This document shows positions 26,487 to 36,107 of a DNA stretch of 64,000 nucleotides, piece by piece. How positions within the stretch are numbered: position 1 is the first letter of the stretch; the number at the start of each line of letters is the position of its first letter. The notes below the pieces were generated by a model. That model saw nothing but the letters and a program-made list of their open reading frames with translations, made no database searches and had not been told where the DNA came from. The translations under genes and the position numbers were made by a program. The DNA comes from Vibrio sp. 10N (lineage in GTDB: Bacteria > Pseudomonadota > Gammaproteobacteria > Enterobacterales > Vibrionaceae). The stretch lies in NCBI RefSeq assembly GCF_036245475.1, contig NZ_BTPM01000002.1:434001-498000 (forward strand), written 5' to 3'.

Positions 26487-27527
26487 ATGGTTATTAGTCC
26501 GCTTACTAAGAAGAAGCTCATTAACTTCAAACGCATCAAACGAGGATACTGGTCATTTATTATACTTTCCACAATGTTAGTGTTGTCTTTATTTTCGGAG
26601 TTGCTAATAAATAGCAAAGCGTTGTTGGTGAAGTATCAAGGAAATTATTATTTCCCAGTAATCAGTGATGTGCGATTAGGTACTGAGTTCGGCCAAGCCA
26701 ATGCTGGTGAGGCTGATTATCGCGCACTTCAGCTCTCTTTCGAGGCTCAGAAGGGGGAGGACTTTGTTGTCATGCCCCTAGTGCCTTGGAACCCATATGA
26801 GCAAGATTTCTCCGGCGATTATCCACCTAATGCGCCAAGTGCTGATTCACGGCACTTCTTGGGCACTGATGTGATAGGGCGCGATATTCTGGCTCGCTTA
26901 GTTTATGGCTTTAGGACTGCCATGGGGTTCGCGCTGCTTACTATGGCCGCGTCATACGCTATTGGGGTAGCAGTAGGTTGTGCAATGGGCTTTCTGGGAG
27001 GCAAGTTTGATCTGTTTGTTCAGCGGTTTATTGAGATCTGGTCCATGGTGCCATTTCTATATGTCATCATGATTTTAGTATCGATTGTTCAACCTAGCTT
27101 CACATTGTTTGTGGCCATTAACGTTATGTTTGGGTGGATGGGAATAACATGGTACATGCGTACGATGACTTACAAAGAAGTCGCTCGAGAGTATGTTTCG
27201 GCCGCTAAAGCGCTCGGAGCTTCCAATATTCGCATCGTCTTTAACCATATATTGCCAAATACCATGGTGATGATCGTAACCCTTGCCCCATTTACGATTG
27301 CCGCCAATATTACCGCTTTGACTGCTCTGGATTACCTGGGGCTAGGTCTCATGCCACCAACGCCGAGTTGGGGAGAGTTACTGCAACAAGGAAAGTCTAA
27401 CCTAGACTCACCATGGATAGTGACATCCGTTGTTACTGCCATTGTAGCGGTGTTGGTGATGGTGACATTTATTGGCGAAGCTGTGAGAGCGGCTTTCGAC
27501 CCTAAGAAGTTTACCCGCTATGTTTAA
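26487..27527 (+). CDS. Peptide-type ABC transporter permease (YejE/DppC-like)
   Basis: A 346-aa permease. It has the long periplasmic segment after the first helix seen in YejE proteins (VPWNPYEQDFSGDYPPNAPS), then HFLGTDVIGRDILARL, the standard DppC/OppC-family block. The coupling loop is seen as EYVSAAKALGASNIRIVFNH. It should form a heterodimeric channel with the preceding YejB-like permease. About 100 bases of untranslated sequence, in which no gene is visible, separate it from the binding-protein gene. Confidence 0.85.
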   Translation: MVISPLTKKKLINFKRIKRGYWSFIILSTMLVLSLFSELLINSKALLVKYQGNYYFPVISDVRLGTEFGQANAGEADYRALQLSFEAQKGEDFVVMPLVPWNPYEQDFSGDYPPNAPSADSRHFLGTDVIGRDILARLVYGFRTAMGFALLTMAASYAIGVAVGCAMGFLGGKFDLFVQRFIEIWSMVPFLYVIMILVSIVQPSFTLFVAINVMFGWMGITWYMRTMTYKEVAREYVSAAKALGASNIRIVFNHILPNTMVMIVTLAPFTIAANITALTALDYLGLGLMPPTPSWGELLQQGKSNLDSPWIVTSVVTAIVAVLVMVTFIGEAVRAAFDPKKFTRYV

Positions 27528-27625
27528 ATGACTGGCTTGCCCATTGTGAGCTAAAAACCGTATTAACCGATTGGATAGAGGCGTTTGAGACGTCTAGCGT
27601 TAAGAAGTAAGAATAAGGATATCTC

Positions 27626-29461
27626 ATGCATAAAAAGACATTAATCACAGCCGCGTTACTGGCTGCATTCTCCGCTGGAACTAGTGCCAATGAACTCCCG
27701 TCCGGGCTAACTTGGATTGATAATATGAATGAGCCGTTGTTTGCCTCTGAGGAAGCAAAGTTTGGCGGTACATTGCGCACTCACATGTCCAGTTTTCCGC
27801 AAACGCTAAGAAGCGTCGGCCCAGATTCCAACTCGGGCCTGCGACACTATTTCATGGACGGCACCCCAAAACTCGCGGCTAGGCACCCAAACACCGGTAA
27901 CTGGATCCCTCAACTCGCCGATGCTTGGGCGTATGGCGATGATAACCAAACGGTGTATTTTAAGCTTAATCCAAAAGCAAAATGGTCCGATGGCGAAAAG
28001 GTGGATGCCGACGACTACTTGTTCATGCTCACTTATAACCGCTCAAAAGATATTGTTGCTCCTTGGTACAACGACTTCTTCACCAACAAAATCGCTGATG
28101 TGGTCAAAATTGATGATTACACCATCGCCATTAAATCGGCGACTAAAATGAGCCAAGAAGAGTTGATGATACAAATTAACTTACCAAGCAATGGTGTTCA
28201 GCCAAGACCAGAGCATTTTTTCGCTAACCCGAAAAAAGATGAAAATGGTGACGGGATAGAAGATAACTTTGTGCGTAAGTTCAATTTCAAAGCTGAGCCA
28301 ACGACATGGGCCTATTACATGTCCAATGTTAAAAAAGGCAAAAGTGTCACATTTAAGCACGTTGGTGAAGATTGGTGGGGCTACAGTAACCGTTACTACA
28401 AAAATCGCTACAACGTAGAAAAAGTACGCTTAACCGTCATTCGCGATTCCGACATTGCCAGAAAGCATTTTGAGAAAGGTGACCTTGATGTGTTTGGCTT
28501 AGTGTTACCGAGTCTGTGGCATGAGAAGGCTGACAGTAAACCGTATCAGCAAGGTTATATCCAAAAGTTTTGGGGCTTCAATCAAACCGCGCAAGGGGCG
28601 GGTGGTCTTTGGATGAATACCTCTATGCCCATGCTAGAAAGTCGTGATGTAAGAGCGGGGATCGTCTATGCCTCTGATTACGACGGCATGTTAAAAAACG
28701 TTCTCCGCGGTGATTACCTTCGTATGCCTCATGGCATGGGAGCCGGCCACGGAGGATACGACCGACCAAATAATCAAGCGCCAGCATTCGATCCTAAAAA
28801 GGCTATTCGTTACTTTGAAGCTGCGGGTTTTGACAAGGTCGGCCCGGACGGCATTCGCGTTAATGACAAAGGGCAGCGTCTAAGCTTCGATATCACTTAT
28901 GGCTACCCTCCACACACACCAAGAGTGGCGTATCTTAAAGAGCAAGCCAAACAAGCTGGCTTGGAATTTAACCTTAACCTTGTTGATGGCTCGTCGGCGT
29001 TTAAGTACATCTTAGAGAAAAAACATCAACTCGCTTTCTTGCACATGGGCGGCGGTGAAATCCCCGCATACTGGGAGTATTTGCACTCAGACAATGCTAA
29101 ACCGCAAACCAATAATCACACCTTCTATCAAAACCCTGATATGGATAAGCTGATTGACCAGTATGTGGTTGAGTTTGATGTTGAGAAAAAGCAGCAATTG
29201 TCCCATCAAATCCAACAAAAAGTGTCGGATGAGTTTTTAATCGTTCCTGGTTATATGGTGCCATACACTCGTGAAGCGCATTGGCGCTGGTTGCGCGTAC
29301 CAGAAAACGGCATGACCAAATTGACTGAAACCATGTTCTCGGTAACGGATGTAGCGAACTTCTGGATTGATAGTGATCTGAAAAAGCAGACCAAGTCAGC
29401 CCTGAAGAAAGGTGAGAGCTTTGAGCCCGTCACCATAGTCGACGACACCTTCAAACTGTGA
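27626..29461 (+). CDS. Family 5 extracellular solute-binding protein (YejA-like)
   Basis: A 611-aa periplasmic binding protein with a signal peptide (TAALLAAFSAGTSANE). Its size and features such as LADAWAYGDDNQTVYFKLNP and KWSDGEKVDADDYLFML place it with the large YejA branch of family 5 (peptide/nickel-type) binding proteins. Unlike most such operons, the gene sits third, after the permeases. A GGATATC stretch precedes the start. Likely ligands are oligopeptides or peptide-like compounds; chitin oligosaccharides cannot be excluded because vibrios use a family 5 protein for these. Confidence 0.85.
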   Translation: MHKKTLITAALLAAFSAGTSANELPSGLTWIDNMNEPLFASEEAKFGGTLRTHMSSFPQTLRSVGPDSNSGLRHYFMDGTPKLAARHPNTGNWIPQLADAWAYGDDNQTVYFKLNPKAKWSDGEKVDADDYLFMLTYNRSKDIVAPWYNDFFTNKIADVVKIDDYTIAIKSATKMSQEELMIQINLPSNGVQPRPEHFFANPKKDENGDGIEDNFVRKFNFKAEPTTWAYYMSNVKKGKSVTFKHVGEDWWGYSNRYYKNRYNVEKVRLTVIRDSDIARKHFEKGDLDVFGLVLPSLWHEKADSKPYQQGYIQKFWGFNQTAQGAGGLWMNTSMPMLESRDVRAGIVYASDYDGMLKNVLRGDYLRMPHGMGAGHGGYDRPNNQAPAFDPKKAIRYFEAAGFDKVGPDGIRVNDKGQRLSFDITYGYPPHTPRVAYLKEQAKQAGLEFNLNLVDGSSAFKYILEKKHQLAFLHMGGGEIPAYWEYLHSDNAKPQTNNHTFYQNPDMDKLIDQYVVEFDVEKKQQLSHQIQQKVSDEFLIVPGYMVPYTREAHWRWLRVPENGMTKLTETMFSVTDVANFWIDSDLKKQTKSALKKGESFEPVTIVDDTFKL

Positions 29462-29487
29462 TGAGTAGTGAGCAGCGAGAGGCAATA

Positions 29488-30342
29488 ATGCAAGAAGATG
29501 TGATTTTGAGTGTACGAGATCTCGCCGTCAGTTTTCATAATGATGAAGGCAGCCGAGAAGTACTGCATGGGGTTAGCTTTGAAGTCAAAGCAGGGCGCAC
29601 ATTGGGCATCGTCGGCGAGTCTGGGAGTGGTAAGAGTGTCACTGCGATGTCCATCATGGGGCTTTTGCCAAAGCCCTATGGCGAGGTCACTGCGGGGCAG
29701 ATCTTCTATCGTGATACTGATTTACTTCAACTCGCGCCGGAACAGATGTACGCCATGCGTGGCGACCGGATTTCGATTATCTTTCAAGATCCGATGACAG
29801 CGTTGAACCCTGTACAAAGTGTAGGCAAGCAGCTCAACGAAGTCTTAGAGTTGCATCGTCCTGAACTCAACAAAGCGCAGCGCCGTGTCACCTCACTAGA
29901 AATGCTCACCAAGGTTCGGATCCCAATGCCGGAAAAACGCCTAGATGAGTATCCACATAACTTGTCTGGCGGTATGCGTCAGCGAGTGATGATCGCTATG
30001 GCGCTGGCTTGTAAACCCGACATTTTGATATGCGACGAGCCGACCACAGCCCTTGATGTGACGGTACAAGCGTCGATTTTAGAGCTAATGCAAGATTTGC
30101 AGCAGGAAACGGGCATGTCGATGATTTTTATCACTCATGACTTGGGCGTGGTTGCAGAAATTTGTGATGATGTCGCCGTGATGTTCGCAGGTAAGATAGT
30201 AGAGCAAGCCGACGTATTTGAACTGTTTGATCATCCTAAGCATCCCTATACAGAACGATTATTAGGCTTGATACCAAGTTTAGATAATCCACCCAAACAT
30301 AAAATAGATATTAAACCGATTACCGAAGACATGTTCCGTTAA
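29488..30342 (+). CDS. Peptide-type ABC transporter ATPase (DppD-like)
   Basis: About 284 aa. Walker A is GESGSGKS, the signature motif LSGGMRQRVMIAMAL, and Walker B ILICDEPTTALDV, followed by the switch histidine in ITHDLG. The C-terminal extension with HPYTERLLGLIPSL is typical of oligopeptide-transport ATPases. Start: an ATG overlapping the binding-protein stop has no ribosome site, whereas the ATG used here has GAGAGG five bases before it. In E. coli the Yej ATPases are fused in YejF; here they are two genes. Confidence 0.87.
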   Translation: MQEDVILSVRDLAVSFHNDEGSREVLHGVSFEVKAGRTLGIVGESGSGKSVTAMSIMGLLPKPYGEVTAGQIFYRDTDLLQLAPEQMYAMRGDRISIIFQDPMTALNPVQSVGKQLNEVLELHRPELNKAQRRVTSLEMLTKVRIPMPEKRLDEYPHNLSGGMRQRVMIAMALACKPDILICDEPTTALDVTVQASILELMQDLQQETGMSMIFITHDLGVVAEICDDVAVMFAGKIVEQADVFELFDHPKHPYTERLLGLIPSLDNPPKHKIDIKPITEDMFR

Positions 30343-30366
30343 GGTAGAAATTCTTAAGGTTACAAG

Positions 30367-31176
30367 ATGAGTGAATTACTGAAAATAACGGACTTAAAGC
30401 AGTACTTTCGATCCGGTGGTGGCATTTTTCGACGCGGCTATGTCATGAAGGCGGTGGACGGGGTGTCACTGTCGATAAAACGGGGCGAAACTTTAGGCTT
30501 GGTTGGCGAGTCTGGGTGTGGCAAAAGTACGTTAGGAAGGACAATTTTAAAGCTGCTTGAGCCATGTGACGGAAAAATTGTGTTTGAAGGGACAGATATC
30601 ACTAAGTTGTCTCCTCGCGATATGCGTCCACTTCGCAAGCAAATGCAGATTGTTTTTCAAGACCCGATGGAGTCACTGAACCCAAGACATACCGTGGGCA
30701 TGATCTTAGAAGAGCCGTTTGTTATTCATAAATTAGGCAGCCCTGCTGAGCGTCAACTATGGGTTAAAGAGCTGCTAGAGAAAGTAGGGCTACCGGAGGA
30801 TGCCATTGATCGGTATCCGCATGAATTTTCCGGTGGACAGCGTCAGCGGATTGGCATTGCGCGTGCAATCGCGGTGAAACCAAAGCTACTGATATGTGAT
30901 GAATCAGTGTCAGCGCTGGATGTCTCGGTACAGGCACAAATACTCAACTTGTTGCTTGATTTACAGCGTGAGCTAAATTTAGCCATTATTTTCATATCTC
31001 ACGATCTGTCGGTAGTGAGACACGTTTCCGATAACGTGGCAGTGATGAAAGCAGGTAGGGTTGTGGAGTATGGATCGAGTGACGAGGTGTATCATACGCC
31101 CAAGCATGATTACACCAAAACTTTGCTATCCGCTATACCTATTACTCACCCTAAGCATCGGAAATCGAGATGCTAG
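30367..31176 (+). CDS. Peptide-type ABC transporter ATPase (DppF/OppF-like)
   Basis: A 269-aa second ATPase with Walker A GESGCGKST, signature FSGGQRQRIGIARAI, Walker B LLICDESVSALDVS and ISHDLS. HDYTKTLLSAIP near the end is the oligopeptide-family C-terminal motif. With the DppD-like subunit it forms the heterodimeric motor of the importer. It is the last gene of the operon and is followed by a strong bidirectional terminator. Confidence 0.88.
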   Translation: MSELLKITDLKQYFRSGGGIFRRGYVMKAVDGVSLSIKRGETLGLVGESGCGKSTLGRTILKLLEPCDGKIVFEGTDITKLSPRDMRPLRKQMQIVFQDPMESLNPRHTVGMILEEPFVIHKLGSPAERQLWVKELLEKVGLPEDAIDRYPHEFSGGQRQRIGIARAIAVKPKLLICDESVSALDVSVQAQILNLLLDLQRELNLAIIFISHDLSVVRHVSDNVAVMKAGRVVEYGSSDEVYHTPKHDYTKTLLSAIPITHPKHRKSRC

Positions 31177-31197
31177 ACAAACTAGACTTAATATACA

Positions 31198-31228
31198 AAA
31201 AGCTCGGGCAATAATGACCGAGCTTTTT
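31198..31228 (+). terminator. Bidirectional intrinsic terminator
   Basis: AAAGCTCGG and CCGAGCTTT arms around a nine- to ten-base loop, with TTTTTT on the + side and TTTTTG on the minus side. It separates the converging ABC transporter and alcohol dehydrogenase genes. Confidence 0.85.
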
Positions 31229-31239
31229 TACGGGGCTAT

Positions 31240-32382
31240 TTACAGCGCATTTGCTAAAATCTGACGCGATACATCGATTGTGATGGCTTGGTTTTCACCA
31301 AGTTTGGTATAGCCGTAGTCTTCAAGCTTTTTGATCACCGCTTCTACAGCCTCAGATTTGTCGCCTTCAACTTCTGAAAGGCGCGTATCCACGTTTAATT
31401 TGGTATAGAAAGCTTCGATGGCATCGATGGTGCGTTCGGCCAAATCATCACTCGACGAGAGACCGAATACGTTTCGACCCATCTGCTCGATTTTTCCTTT
31501 CTTAAACTCCATTTGGCTGCGAAGTAGTGAAGGCTGAATAATGGCGAGCGAGCGCGCGTGATCCACGTGCCAAAGGGCGGTGAGCTGGTGGCCTATCATA
31601 TGTGTCGCCCAATCTTGTGGCATACCCGTGCCAATGAGGCCGTTGAGTGCTTGGTTCGCTGTCCACATAAGATTGGCTCGCCATGCATCATCACGTTGCT
31701 CAAATGAGTCTCCAAGTACAAGCAGATTGCGAAGCAGTACTTCAGCGTAACCTTCCTGGACCATGTGGCCTGTTGGCGAGGTGATGTACTGCTCGCAGAC
31801 GTGCACCCAAGCGTCAACCAAGCCATTGATCAGTTGGCGTTCAGGCAGAGTTTTCATAGCATCTGGGTCTAGCACGGCGAATGCAGGTCTGACCGTAGGC
31901 GATAGGAAACCGAGCTTTTCTTGGGTCGCTTTTTTGGTTACCACGGCGCCCATGTTGGACTCAGAACCAGTTGCTGGAAGTGTGAGGACAACACCAAGTG
32001 GAATCGCAGTTTCTGGTTTGTAGGCACCGGTGATGAGATCCCAACTGTCGCCATTATGCAAAGACGCGGCAGCCACGTATTTGGTGCCATCAATGACACT
32101 ACCGCCGCCCACGGCAAGAAGATAAGTGACGTTCTCTGCTTTCACTATGTCGATGGCTTTATCTAGAGTTTCTTTCGTTGGATTAGCCTCGACGCCTGAA
32201 AACTCGAGCCACTCATGGCCGCTTAGTGCAGCAGTGACTTGGTCATAAACGCCATTTTTTTTGATAGAGCCGCCGCCGTAGATAACGAGGACTTTTGAAT
32301 CTTTAGGGATGCTGTTGGTGATTTGTTCAATCTGGCCTTGGCCAAAGTGAATCACAGTAGGGTTCACGTAGCTGAATTTCAT
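31240..32382 (-). CDS. yqhD: Iron-type alcohol dehydrogenase (YqhD-like)
   Basis: A 380-aa group III metal-dependent alcohol dehydrogenase. The start resembles E. coli YqhD closely: IHFGQGQIEQI, VLVIYGGGSIKKNGVYDQV and LLAVGGGSVIDGTKYVAAA, the last two being the NADP-binding GGGS blocks. Metal-binding positions are provided by DAWVHVCEQ and the His residues of HMIGHQLTALWHVDHARS. YqhD reduces a range of short aldehydes with NADPH and protects against reactive aldehydes. It stands alone on the minus strand between two terminator-bounded units. Confidence 0.87.
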   Translation of the reverse strand: MKFSYVNPTVIHFGQGQIEQITNSIPKDSKVLVIYGGGSIKKNGVYDQVTAALSGHEWLEFSGVEANPTKETLDKAIDIVKAENVTYLLAVGGGSVIDGTKYVAAASLHNGDSWDLITGAYKPETAIPLGVVLTLPATGSESNMGAVVTKKATQEKLGFLSPTVRPAFAVLDPDAMKTLPERQLINGLVDAWVHVCEQYITSPTGHMVQEGYAEVLLRNLLVLGDSFEQRDDAWRANLMWTANQALNGLIGTGMPQDWATHMIGHQLTALWHVDHARSLAIIQPSLLRSQMEFKKGKIEQMGRNVFGLSSSDDLAERTIDAIEAFYTKLNVDTRLSEVEGDKSEAVEAVIKKLEDYGYTKLGENQAITIDVSRQILANAL

Positions 32383-32558
32383 GACTTTGCCTTATTCCTA
32401 GTATGGATAGCTTGGTATGGAAAGCTTGATATGTATAGCTTAGTTAACTGATGTTCAGTTATTTGAATGCTGTTACTTATACTTGGGGCAAATAGATCAG
32501 GCTTCAAGGGGAAACCTGATCCAGGTGAGTCTATTTCGAAGTGTGTACTGTCATCAAG

Positions 32559-33173
32559 CTAGCTACAATTTGGTGCAGTGCCTGCGATTTGGCGCTCTTG
32601 TTGAAGTTCTTTGTGGAGAGCTTCGAGTTGAACTTTCGCTTGGTTTACATCGCTCATACTCGAGCTGAGTTTCACGTATTTGCTTACCGCTCTATCAACA
32701 CCTTCTGTGTTGTCACGGTCGTAGTCGATTAGTGCTTGCATGGCCACGCCGGCCTCTTGGTAAGACTGCTGTGACGCTTGCTCGGCTCTTAGTGCAGCTC
32801 GGTAAGCATCATCATGCTGACAAGCTATCAAGGCTGTTACTGAGCTTTCTACATCTGGGCCAAACTCAAGCGTCGGTTTGGCAGGAGGAGGTGGGGCACT
32901 TTGCGCAGCTTGCTTTGCTTCTGCTTGTTGGTCTTTGGCATAGCCATCTACAGCGCCAGCGGCGCCCCCAGCAAGCGCGCCTGCTGTCACGTTGCGGCTT
33001 AAACGGTAAGTATTGACTTCACCATCAACAATGAGGTCGGTTAGCGCTCCCAGCATACCTGCTGATACCGCGCCTACAGCCGCACCCTCTGCGGCTCCTT
33101 GGGTGGTGTTGGCGCCACACCCGACTAACAAACTAGCAGCGATAGCACTCGCCAAAAGCGATTTTAACTTCAT
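32559..33173 (-). CDS. Glycine-zipper-like lipoprotein of unknown function
   Basis: About 204 aa. Lipobox SLLVGCG follows a typical signal peptide. Residues just after it are Gly/Ala-rich with small-residue spacing (EGAAVGAVSAGMLGAL and AGALAGGAAGAVDG), as in glycine-zipper envelope proteins. A proline stretch (APPPPAK) and an Ala/Gln-rich, probably helical C-terminal half follow. No family recognised beyond this. An ATG nine bases upstream is also possible; the chosen one has GGA at a sensible distance. A weak GATCAGG/CCTGATC hairpin lies downstream at 32495-32521. Confidence 0.65.
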   Translation of the reverse strand: MKLKSLLASAIAASLLVGCGANTTQGAAEGAAVGAVSAGMLGALTDLIVDGEVNTYRLSRNVTAGALAGGAAGAVDGYAKDQQAEAKQAAQSAPPPPAKPTLEFGPDVESSVTALIACQHDDAYRAALRAEQASQQSYQEAGVAMQALIDYDRDNTEGVDRAVSKYVKLSSSMSDVNQAKVQLEALHKELQQERQIAGTAPNCS

Positions 33174-33182
33174 GGTTTCCAT

Positions 33183-33567
33183 CCTATGTAACCGACTGTA
33201 ATAAAAGCATTATAGGACTATTTTGTTGAAAATAGATCGACAAAATCTGATTTGATTTTTTGCCTGCTCAAAAACAGTCTTTCTGTCTAGAAAGAAACGC
33301 TGGAAATGAAATGTTTTGTAACATTCTGCACGGTCGTAAAATTGGGTTATTGCTGCAAATTAAGTTCTAGTCATTTACATCTAAGTGGCAAATTATTGCG
33401 AGGCATTTCTTAATAAAGCCTATTAAAAATCTCAATAAGCGGAAATTTTACCCACTTTATTTTCTTGGTAACTAAAGCATCTGTGATTTATCAATCGGTC
33501 GCTAGTTATGCATTCTTCAGGTGAATGGGTTTGGTGGGTGCGGATGTCTAGTGCTAAATACTGCTTA
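33183..33567. promoter_or_regulatory. Divergent intergenic region before the chitinase
   Basis: AT-rich region between the minus-strand lipoprotein and the + strand chitinase. I see one small inverted repeat, CTTTCT-GTCT-AGAAAG (33279-33294), and a lone TGTGATTT that resembles half a CRP site. No further gene is evident. The chitinase promoter must be here. Confidence 0.4.
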
Positions 33568-35997
33568 ATGGAAAATTCTATTCACAAGGAGCTGGTGAAT
33601 ACTGGCAGTAAACTGAGTTTACTGGCTGCTATTTGCGCTGCTACGATCTACTCACCAACGTCAGCTGCCACTGCTACGCAGCCAGACTGTCGACCTGATG
33701 GTCTCTATCAAACCCCAGGAGTTCAAGTTCCCTACTGCACGATTTACGATGCAGAAGGGCGCGAGATCATGGGGGCCGATCACCCAAGACGAGTGATTGG
33801 TTATTTCACTAGTTGGCGTTCTGGTGATGACCCTCAGGCTGCCTATCTTGTCAATGACATACCTTGGGAGCAGCTCACTCATATTAACTATGCATTTGTC
33901 AGTATAGGCTCTGATGGCAAGGTTAATGTGGGTGATGTCAATGATCCGACCAACGTAGCCGTCAATAAAGAATGGCCTGGCGTGGAAATCGACCCCGCTC
34001 TTGGCTTTAAAGGACATTTTGGCGCATTGGCAACGGCCAAAAAGAAACACGATGTAAAAACGCTTATCTCCATTGGTGGCTGGGCTGAAACCGGCGGGCA
34101 CTTTGGTCCAGATGGCAAACGAATCGCCGACGGCGGTTTTTATACAATGACGACCAACGCCGATGGCTCTGTGAACACCCAAGGTATCGAGACGTTTGCC
34201 AACTCTGCCGTTGAAATGATGCGAAACTATCAATTTGATGGTTTAGACATTGATTACGAATACCCAACTTCGATGTCAGGAGCGGGTAACCCAGATGATA
34301 AAGCGTTTGCCGAATCCAGACGCCCCCATTTGTGGAAGTCTTACGAAGTCCTAATGAAGGTGCTGCGTGAAAAGCTTGATGCGGCCAGTGCGCAAGATGG
34401 CGTGCATTACATGCTGACTATCGCAGCGCCTTCATCGGGCTATTTGCTACGTGGTATGGAAACCATGTCCGTTAACCAGTATCTCGATTACGTGAATATC
34501 ATGACCTATGACTTGCACGGTGCTTGGAATGATCACGTGGGTCACAACGCAGCGCTCTATGATACGGGTAAAGATTCTGAACTTGCGATGTGGAATGTTT
34601 ATGGTACAGCCGCGTACGGTGGGATTGGTTATCTGAACACGGATTGGGCGTACCATTATTTCCGAGGTTCGATGCCAGCGGGTCGAATTAATATTGGTGT
34701 TCCTTACTATACGCGCGGTTGGAAGAATGTCACCGGTGGTACCAATGGTCTGTGGGGCAGAGCGCCGTTACCAAATCAATCAGAGTGTCCAGCAGGCACG
34801 GGTGAAGGTGAGAAGAACAATTGTGGCTATGGCGCACTGGGTATCGATAACATGTGGCACGACAAAGATGCTAATGGCAATGAGATGGGCGCAGGCTCAA
34901 ACCCGATGTGGCATGCTAAAAACCTGGAAAAAGGCATTTGGGGTTCTTACGCTGCGGCTTATGGCTTAGACCCTGTCAATGACCCGACCGATAAGTTTAT
35001 TGGTACCTATACGCGTCACTACGATAGCGTTGCTGTGGCTCCTTGGTTATGGAATGCAGAAAAAAACGTTTTCCTTTCCACTGAAGATGTCGATTCCATT
35101 AATACCAAAGCGCAGTACGTCATCGACAAGGAAATTGGTGGCATCATGTTTTGGGAGTTAGCGGGTGACTATAACTGTTACGTTCTTGATGCTGATGGTA
35201 AACGTGGTGCGGTTGATTTAACGGAGAGTGCGTGTGCGACGGGTAATGGTGAGTACCACATGGGTAACAGCATGACCAAGGCCATGTACGATAAGTTCTT
35301 GAGTGCGACGCCTTATGGCAACAAAGTGACAACAGGAGTGGTACCTGAAAAAGCGGTGGATATCACGGTTTCAATCAGTGGCTTTAAAGTCGGTGACCAA
35401 AACTATCCGATAAATCCAAAAGTGACGTTTACCAACAACACGGGCAGCGATCTTCCTGGTGGTACAGAGTTCCAGTTTGATATCCCTGTTTCAGCGCCCG
35501 ATAACGCGAAAGACCAATCGGGTGGTGGTTTGAAGGTGATTGCTTCGGGTCACACGAGAGCCAACAATATTGGTGGCCTTGATGGGCCAATGCATCGAGT
35601 GGCATTCAGTTTACCAAGCTGGAAGAATCTAGCGGCTGGCGCAAGCTATCAGCTTGATATGGTGTACTACTTACCAATTTCTGGCCCTGCAAATTACACC
35701 GTAAACGTCAATGGCGTTGACTATGCCTTTGCATTTGAGCAGCCGAATCTACCGCTTGCCGATTTGAATGCGGGTGGGGGTAACGGTGGCGGAACCGGCG
35801 GTGGTGGCAGTGATACGTGTAGCCTGACGGGCGTCAACGAATACCCGAATTTCCCTAACCTTGACTGGGAAGGCAAACCAAGTCACGCCAATGGTGGCGA
35901 CAAAATGAGTTACCAAGGCGTTGTTTATAAAGCCAAGTGGTGGACGAATTCGGTACCAGGCAGTGATGGTAGCTGGGAAAAAGTGTGTGTTATCTAG
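33568..35997 (+). CDS. Secreted GH18 chitinase with chitin-binding domain
   Basis: About 809 aa. A signal peptide (KLSLLAAICAATIYSPTSAA) is followed by a GH18 catalytic domain with the motif DGLDIDYE, in which Glu231 is the acid catalyst, and substrate-lining blocks such as NIMTYDLHGAW. After about residue 600 comes a beta-sandwich domain of the kind found in Vibrio chitinases (VDITVSISGFKVGDQNYPIN). A Gly-rich linker (GGGNGGGTGGGGSD) and a C-terminal CBM5/12-type chitin-binding module with YPNFPNLDW and YKAKWWT complete it. The start codon is uncertain: ATGs at 33508 and 33544 and a GTG at 33595 are alternatives. Confidence 0.92.
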   Translation: MENSIHKELVNTGSKLSLLAAICAATIYSPTSAATATQPDCRPDGLYQTPGVQVPYCTIYDAEGREIMGADHPRRVIGYFTSWRSGDDPQAAYLVNDIPWEQLTHINYAFVSIGSDGKVNVGDVNDPTNVAVNKEWPGVEIDPALGFKGHFGALATAKKKHDVKTLISIGGWAETGGHFGPDGKRIADGGFYTMTTNADGSVNTQGIETFANSAVEMMRNYQFDGLDIDYEYPTSMSGAGNPDDKAFAESRRPHLWKSYEVLMKVLREKLDAASAQDGVHYMLTIAAPSSGYLLRGMETMSVNQYLDYVNIMTYDLHGAWNDHVGHNAALYDTGKDSELAMWNVYGTAAYGGIGYLNTDWAYHYFRGSMPAGRINIGVPYYTRGWKNVTGGTNGLWGRAPLPNQSECPAGTGEGEKNNCGYGALGIDNMWHDKDANGNEMGAGSNPMWHAKNLEKGIWGSYAAAYGLDPVNDPTDKFIGTYTRHYDSVAVAPWLWNAEKNVFLSTEDVDSINTKAQYVIDKEIGGIMFWELAGDYNCYVLDADGKRGAVDLTESACATGNGEYHMGNSMTKAMYDKFLSATPYGNKVTTGVVPEKAVDITVSISGFKVGDQNYPINPKVTFTNNTGSDLPGGTEFQFDIPVSAPDNAKDQSGGGLKVIASGHTRANNIGGLDGPMHRVAFSLPSWKNLAAGASYQLDMVYYLPISGPANYTVNVNGVDYAFAFEQPNLPLADLNAGGGNGGGTGGGGSDTCSLTGVNEYPNFPNLDWEGKPSHANGGDKMSYQGVVYKAKWWTNSVPGSDGSWEKVCVI

Positions 35998-36032
35998 CTT
36001 GCATTAGTGACAACCATTGATCGAAGAAAAAC

Positions 36033-36064
36033 AATAGCCGCTCGGGGGAGAGCGGCTATTTTTC
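36033..36064 (+). terminator. Bidirectional intrinsic terminator between chitinase and glgC
   Basis: AATAGCCGCTC and GAGCGGCTATT arms with a five-base G-rich loop; TTTT follows on the + strand and GTTTTTCTT on the minus strand, so it can end both converging transcripts. Confidence 0.85.
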
Positions 36065-36107
36065 ATTTGCAATGCGTGCTGTTTTCAAGGAGAAGCAGTA
36101 GGCTCAA

